From assembly GCF_016463295.1 (NCBI RefSeq), contig NZ_JAEMRO010000002.1, positions 119,860 through 183,859 of the forward strand: a stretch of DNA of 64,000 nt, read 5' to 3'. The notes beneath the pieces are model-generated. The model ran no database searches. It worked only from the letters and a program-made list of their open reading frames with translations, and was not told the origin of the DNA. Of the stretch, positions 59,982 through 64,000 are shown piece after piece (the first letter of the stretch is position 1; the number at the start of each line of letters is the position of its first letter). Source of the DNA: Brevundimonas sp. GTDB taxonomy: Bacteria; Pseudomonadota; Alphaproteobacteria; Caulobacterales; Caulobacteraceae. The position numbers and the translations under genes were made by a program.

Positions 59982-60899
59982 ATGAGCAAGATACCGCGCC
60001 TGTTGCCCCTGATCGCTGTCGCCATCGGCGGGGTGGTGGTCGTGCGCGCCGTCGGCATTGCGCCGGGTCTCTTCGAGGGAGCCCAGGCCTGGGCCGAGGA
60101 GGCCGTACCGGTCGCCGCTGCGGCCGCGGTGAAACCGGCCGCCGCCGTCTGTGCCCTGACGCCGGAACAGCTGGCGCAGCAGGCCGGGATTTCGCCGGCC
60201 GAGTTGCGGATTCTGCAATCGCTGCAGTCGCGCCGGACCCAGCTGGATGCCCGCGATACCGATCTGGCGTCCATGCTGCCGTTGATGGCGACGGCCGAGC
60301 AAAAGCTGGATGCCCGCGTCCAGGCACTGGAGGCCGTCAAGGCCGAGGTGCAGCAGCTGCTGGGTCAGGTCAGCGAGCAGGAAAAGGCCGAGAACGATCG
60401 GCTGGTCGCCGTCTATTCCGCCATGCGCCCCAAGGAGGCGGCGCGGGTGTTCGCGACCCTGAGCGACGATGTGCGCCTGCCGGTCGCGGCAGCCATGCGG
60501 CCGCGCTCGCTGGCGGCGGTCATGGCCCAGATGGAGCCGGCGGCCGCCCGTGAACTGACCGAGAAACTGGCCCGCCGCTTTGCCGCGCGTCAGCAACTGG
60601 CCGCCCGGGCCGCGACCGCTGCGGCGGCCGACGCATCAGTACCGGCCCCGACCGTCGTTCCGACCGCCAATGCCGCCGCCGCGCCTGCACCCGCGCCGAC
60701 CCCGGCGGCTTCGACGGCCACGCCGGCACCGACCCCGCGGCCCGCGGCCCGACGGACGCCGTCGCGCCCGGCGGCGAGGCCGGCGACCCGGGCACCGCAG
60801 CCGACGCCGCGCACCCCGGCTGCCGAAGCTCCGTCGGGACCGCAGCCGTATCAGGCGGGTGCCGCGGCACCGGCGACGCCGCGCCAGTCGGTGGAATAG
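59982..60899 (+). CDS. MotE-like flagellar protein (MgtE N-domain fold)
   Basis: This 305-residue protein has an N-terminal hydrophobic export signal or anchor (LPLIAVAIGGVVVVRAVGIA). A long coiled-coil follows (ARVQALEAVKAEVQQLLGQV), then a MgtE-N/MotE-type domain (AVYSAMRPKEAARVFATLSD, then AAVMAQMEPAAARELTEKLA). The C-terminal ~90 residues are Ala/Pro-rich. MotE is a periplasmic chaperone of MotC and the stator in alphaproteobacteria. Its place after fliL-fliM-pflI supports a motor role. Confidence 0.72.
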   Translation: MSKIPRLLPLIAVAIGGVVVVRAVGIAPGLFEGAQAWAEEAVPVAAAAAVKPAAAVCALTPEQLAQQAGISPAELRILQSLQSRRTQLDARDTDLASMLPLMATAEQKLDARVQALEAVKAEVQQLLGQVSEQEKAENDRLVAVYSAMRPKEAARVFATLSDDVRLPVAAAMRPRSLAAVMAQMEPAAARELTEKLARRFAARQQLAARAATAAAADASVPAPTVVPTANAAAAPAPAPTPAASTATPAPTPRPAARRTPSRPAARPATRAPQPTPRTPAAEAPSGPQPYQAGAAAPATPRQSVE

Positions 60900-60946
60900 G
60901 CCCTACGGTCTTTCGACACTCGGTCCGTCATCGGATCGCCGCCAAT

Positions 60947-60980
60947 GAAAAAGCCGCGTCCCGGAGGGCGCGGCTTCTTT
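60947..60980. terminator. Bidirectional intrinsic terminator
   Basis: AAGCCGCG (60951-60958) pairs with CGCGGCTT (60969-60976). It is flanked by an A-run on the left and TTCTTT on the right. It serves the motE-like gene on the plus strand and exbD on the minus strand. Confidence 0.85.
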
Positions 60981-61002
60981 CGTATGGAACAGGCGTGAAG
61001 GC

Positions 61003-61461
61003 CTATTCGATGTCTTCGTTCAGCAGGCCGACCTTGAAGAAGCCCTTGTCCTGCAGCTCGTTCATGACTTCCATGAACTGGTTGTACTTCACCTCGGCCT
61101 GGGCGCGGACGAAGACGCGTTCGTCCTGGCAGGTGGTGGTGACTTCCTGGGCGGCGCAGACGTCGGCGGCCAGGCGGTCGATGGCGGTTTCGTTCTCGGC
61201 GATGAAGAGGCGACCGCCCTCCTGGATGGAGATGTAGACAGGCTCTTTCGGGTTCGGGTCGTTCGGGTTCGGGATCGCCGGCGGCAGGTCCAGCTTGATC
61301 GAGACGGTGGCCAGCGGTGCGGCCACCATGAAGATGATCAGCAGCACCAGCATAATGTCGACGAACGGCGTGACGTTGATGTCCGAGTTCTGCTCGATCG
61401 TCTTGCCCTTGCCACCGCCAGGACCGGAAAGTTTAGCGCCCATACGCTGGTTCTCCCTCAA
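61003..61461 (-). CDS. ExbD/TolR-family biopolymer transport protein
   Basis: This 152-residue protein has the ExbD pattern: INVTPFVDIMLVLLIIFMVA, with the membrane aspartate in the single transmembrane segment, then PLATVSIKLDLPPAIPNPND. The periplasmic domain has VYISIQEGGRLFIAENE and two cysteines (ADVCAAQEVTTTCQDE). It couples the proton gradient to TonB- or Tol-type transport. No exbB or tonB is in the window, but they may lie elsewhere. Confidence 0.88.
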   Translation of the reverse strand: MRENQRMGAKLSGPGGGKGKTIEQNSDINVTPFVDIMLVLLIIFMVAAPLATVSIKLDLPPAIPNPNDPNPKEPVYISIQEGGRLFIAENETAIDRLAADVCAAQEVTTTCQDERVFVRAQAEVKYNQFMEVMNELQDKGFFKVGLLNEDIE

Positions 61462-61613
61462 GCCCGGCGCGACACGCGGCAGGCGACAACATTAACTCGG
61501 GTCGTTTCTTGGCGTCCCGGTTCGCGCTTGTAAAGCACGTTCGGCACCCATTGCGTTCCCGCATCGCTTCAACCGCAGTTATTCACGCCTTGCGGGCGCA
61601 AAAATGGCGGTGA

Positions 61614-62240
61614 TCAGCCCTTGGCCAGCTTCAGGAAGCGATCCTTCAGCGCCTCGTCGGTTTTGAACACGCCGGTGAAGCGGGTGGTGATCGTCGAGAC
61701 GTGGCGGTGATGCACGCCTCGGGTGGTCATGCACTGGTGCTCGGCGTCGATCAGGATGGCCACGCCGGCGGGCTGCAGATTCGTTTCGATCGCCTCGGCG
61801 ATCAGCTGGGTCAGGGTTTCCTGGGTCTGGAGACGGCGCGAGAAGATTTCGACCACGCGGGCCAGCTTGGAGATTCCGACGACCTTTTCCGTGGGGATGT
61901 AGGCGACATAGGCCTTGCCCAGGAACGGGGCCATGTGGTGCTCGCAGTGGCTTTCCACCTCGATGTCGCGCAGCAGGACCATGTCGTCATAGCCCTGAAC
62001 ATCCTCAAAGGTGCGGCTCAGCTCCTTGGCCGGATCGGCGTCGTAGCCGTCGAACCATTCGGCATAGGCGTCGACCACCCGCTTGGGCGTATCCTTCAGG
62101 CCTTCACGATCGGGATTGTCGCCGGCCCAGGCCAGCAGGGTGCGGACGGCCTTCAGGGCCTCGTCGCGGCTGGGTCGGACCACGACGGTGTCGCGGGCAT
62201 CGTTGACGGTCACCAGGGCAGCATTGGTCGAAGTGGTCAT
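61614..62240 (-). CDS. folE: GTP cyclohydrolase I
   Basis: The ATG at 62240 gives 208 residues; the large track ORF is an extension over the cysS antisense strand. FolE features are [23 protein letters not shown], the zinc site [30 protein letters not shown] histidines and [17 protein letters not shown]. It makes 7,8-dihydroneopterin triphosphate for folate. It would also feed the QueD step of the island's preQ0 pathway, as no island folE copy is present. It is divergent from cysS with a shared 160-bp promoter region. Confidence 0.95.
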   Translation of the reverse strand: MTTSTNAALVTVNDARDTVVVRPSRDEALKAVRTLLAWAGDNPDREGLKDTPKRVVDAYAEWFDGYDADPAKELSRTFEDVQGYDDMVLLRDIEVESHCEHHMAPFLGKAYVAYIPTEKVVGISKLARVVEIFSRRLQTQETLTQLIAEAIETNLQPAGVAILIDAEHQCMTTRGVHHRHVSTITTRFTGVFKTDEALKDRFLKLAKG

Positions 62241-62402
62241 CTGTCGTGTGTCTGCGGCGAAGTAGCGCCGGGGCGATGGCCCCGGATGGACGCGCGCCGC
62301 GCTCCCTTGAATAATGTCCCCGCCGCTGTTCGCGGAAGGGACGAAACGGCTATATGGGCGACCCCGGCTTGGCCGCAAGCACTTCCAAGGCACCGCAGCA
62401 TT

Positions 62403-63854
62403 ATGACGCTGACGCTTCACGACACCCTGCACCGCGAAAAGCGCGTGTTCACGCCGCGCGATCCGAACCGGGTGACGCTCTATGTCTGCGGGCCGACCGT
62501 CTATGACTACGCCCACATCGGCAATGCGCGGCCTCCGGTGGTGTTCGATGTGCTGGTGCGGTTGCTGCGCCGGACCTATGGGGCGGACAAGGTCGTCTAT
62601 GCCCGCAACGTCACCGACGTGGACGACAAGATCAATCAGAAGGCCGCGAGAGAAGGCGTGCCGATCGGCGAGGTGACCGCGCGCTACGAGGCCGCCTATC
62701 TGGCCGACATGGCCCAGCTGAACGTGTCGCCGCCGGACATCGCGCCGCATGTGACCGACCACATGGACGCCATCGTGGCCCAGATCCAGGCCATCATCGA
62801 TCACGGCTGCGCCTATGAGGCCGAGGGGCATGTGCTGTTCGACGTCTCGTCCTACGAGACCTATGGGCGGCTGTCGGGACGCAATCTGGACGACATGATC
62901 ATGGGGGCCCGCGTAGAGGTCGCGCCCTACAAGAAGAACCCGCATGACTTCGTCCTGTGGAAGCCGTCCAAGGCGGACGAGCCTTCGTGGCCGTCGCCGT
63001 GGGGGGAGGGGCGTCCCGGCTGGCACATCGAATGCTCGGCCATGATCGAACAGACCCTTGGCCTGCCTATCGACATCCACGGCGGTGGCATCGACCTGGT
63101 CTTTCCGCACCATGAGAACGAGATCGCCCAGGGCGTCTGCGCCCACGGCCACGCCCATTCGGCGGACGCGCATCAGGAATATGCCCGCTACTGGATGCAC
63201 AACGGCTTTCTGACCGTCGATGCGGAGAAGATGTCCAAGTCGGTCGGCAATGTGCTGCTGCTGCACGATCTGGTGCAGTCCATGCCGGGCGAGGTGGTCC
63301 GCTGGGCCCTGCTGAGCGCGCACTATCGTCAGCCGCTGGACTGGAACCAGGCGCTGCTCGACCAGTCGAGGAAGAACCTGGACCGGCTGTACGGCGTGTT
63401 GCGCGACGCTGATGCGGCCTTGATCGGGTTCGACATGGCCACGCTTGAAGAGGCCGAGATGGAACTGGCCGAGAATGCGCTGGACCCGGTGCTGGACGCG
63501 CTGGAGGACGATCTGAACACGCCGGCGGCCGTGGCCCAGGTGTTCGGCCTCGGCAATGCCCTGCGAGACCTGCTGAACGACGCCGAGGCCGACATCAACG
63601 ATGTGGCCATGGCACGCTGGAGCCTGATCGAGGCCGCCGGGCTGCTGGGGGTGCTGACCTTGTCTTCGGACCAATGGTTCGAGGGCGGCGATGCGACCTT
63701 GAAGGCCGAGGTCGAGGCCCTGCTGGAGCAACGCGCGACATCGCGCGCCGCCAAGGACTGGCCCGAGGCCGACCGTATCCGCGACCGGCTGAATGCCCTG
63801 AATGTCGTCGTCATGGACGGGCCGGACGGCGCAACCTGGCGAGTGAAGGGGTAG
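62403..63854 (+). CDS. cysS: Cysteinyl-tRNA synthetase
   Basis: The ATG at 62403 gives 483 residues; the track extension to 61701 covers folE. The class I signature is [17 protein letters not shown] (HIGN form), near residues 28-44. The zinc cysteine/histidine region is [14 protein letters not shown] and [13 protein letters not shown], and KMSKSVGNV is the KMSKS loop. A short C-terminal domain ends WRVKG. It charges tRNA-Cys in the cytosol and is a core gene. Confidence 0.97.
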   Translation: MTLTLHDTLHREKRVFTPRDPNRVTLYVCGPTVYDYAHIGNARPPVVFDVLVRLLRRTYGADKVVYARNVTDVDDKINQKAAREGVPIGEVTARYEAAYLADMAQLNVSPPDIAPHVTDHMDAIVAQIQAIIDHGCAYEAEGHVLFDVSSYETYGRLSGRNLDDMIMGARVEVAPYKKNPHDFVLWKPSKADEPSWPSPWGEGRPGWHIECSAMIEQTLGLPIDIHGGGIDLVFPHHENEIAQGVCAHGHAHSADAHQEYARYWMHNGFLTVDAEKMSKSVGNVLLLHDLVQSMPGEVVRWALLSAHYRQPLDWNQALLDQSRKNLDRLYGVLRDADAALIGFDMATLEEAEMELAENALDPVLDALEDDLNTPAAVAQVFGLGNALRDLLNDAEADINDVAMARWSLIEAAGLLGVLTLSSDQWFEGGDATLKAEVEALLEQRATSRAAKDWPEADRIRDRLNALNVVVMDGPDGATWRVKG

Positions 63855-63920
63855 GGCGGAGATCGATCGGTTCTTTCTGTTTCTTTGGTCTCTGAAAAAC
63901 CAGGCAGGCTACTTCCCCGC

Positions 63921-63983
63921 CTGCGGAATGCCGCAGCCGGTTGAAGGTGGGATGGGCCGGCGGAGCGCCGGGCTGTCGCCCGG
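63921..63983. repeat. Two short hairpins at the right edge (REP-like)
   Basis: CTGCGG-AATG-CCGCAG (63921-63936) and CCGGGC-TGTC-GCCCGG (63968-63983) are perfect inverted repeats in the non-coding tail after cysS. The region 63855-64000 shows no gene. They resemble repetitive extragenic hairpins. Confidence 0.4.
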
Positions 63984-64000
63984 AGACCGATGGGGATGTG

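Noticed and set aside
61614-63731. 705-codon ORF combining folE with a long upstream extension
   Set aside because: The extension is the cysS antisense strand; FolE homology begins at ATG 62240.

Overview
The window is high-GC alphaproteobacterial chromosome, most likely Caulobacterales (Brevundimonas-like). The evidence is the right-hand flagellar locus: flgF-flgG-flgA-flgH on the minus strand, divergent from fliL-fliM followed by a pflI-like and a motE-like gene, with a sigma-54 promoter in front of flgF. This matches the Caulobacter layout as I remember it. The genus is inference.

Layout. (1) 1-14.9 kb: small accessory genes on both strands. They include lipoproteins, a disulfide oxidoreductase, an HDAC-like hydrolase, a 2'-5' RNA ligase-like protein, a secreted thermonuclease, a glutathione transferase, a response regulator, an alcohol dehydrogenase, DUF2171 and a PadR/membrane-protein operon. 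Two families of short inverted-repeat elements lie between them: a GTCCGC...GCGGAC family (about nine copies) and a CAGTGTA...CACTGA dyad (about six copies). (2) 14.9-40.9 kb: a defence island built around a 7-deazaguanine DNA modification and restriction (Dpd) system. (3) 41.0-50.2 kb: an orphan phage-type packaging and methyltransferase module, HEPN-like and nuclease-like unknowns, then a DUF3489-DUF2924-large serine recombinase module and iterated TTCCCTGTTC repeats next to tRNA-Ser(GGA). (4) 50.35-64 kb: core genes (tRNA-Ser, msrA, DUF885 peptidase, flagellar genes, exbD, folE, cysS).

How the island probably works. FolE (core gene at 61.6 kb) can supply dihydroneopterin triphosphate. Island QueD, QueE and QueC would convert it to preQ0. 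DpdA, a TGT-fold transglycosylase, with DpdB-type DGQQR proteins would insert preQ0 into DNA, and a DpdC-like protein would convert it to the amide. DpdF (RecQ-like), DpdG, DpdH (P-loop ATPase), a DpdI-position helical protein and DpdJ would form the restriction arm. The minus-strand genes dpdC-dpdB2-dpdA-dpdB1-queD-queC-dpdF-dpdG-dpdH-dpdI read as one tightly packed operon, and it meets the plus-strand nuclease/helicase genes with a 4-nt overlap of stop codons.

The most unusual part is that DpdJ is the C-terminal half of a 2117-residue protein whose N-terminal third is a Dna2/UPF1-type SF1 helicase. It is translationally coupled to a RecB/Cas4-like nuclease with a probable Fe-S cluster. I see no SNF2-type DpdE, no PLD nuclease DpdK and no separate DpdD, so this looks like a variant Dpd restriction arm. 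Further oddities are two DpdB paralogues flanking dpdA, a third DGQHR protein paired with an HNH nuclease, a metallophosphoesterase coupled to queE, and a QueD without the usual catalytic cysteine. Family names come from motif recognition in the given translations; no database search was run.
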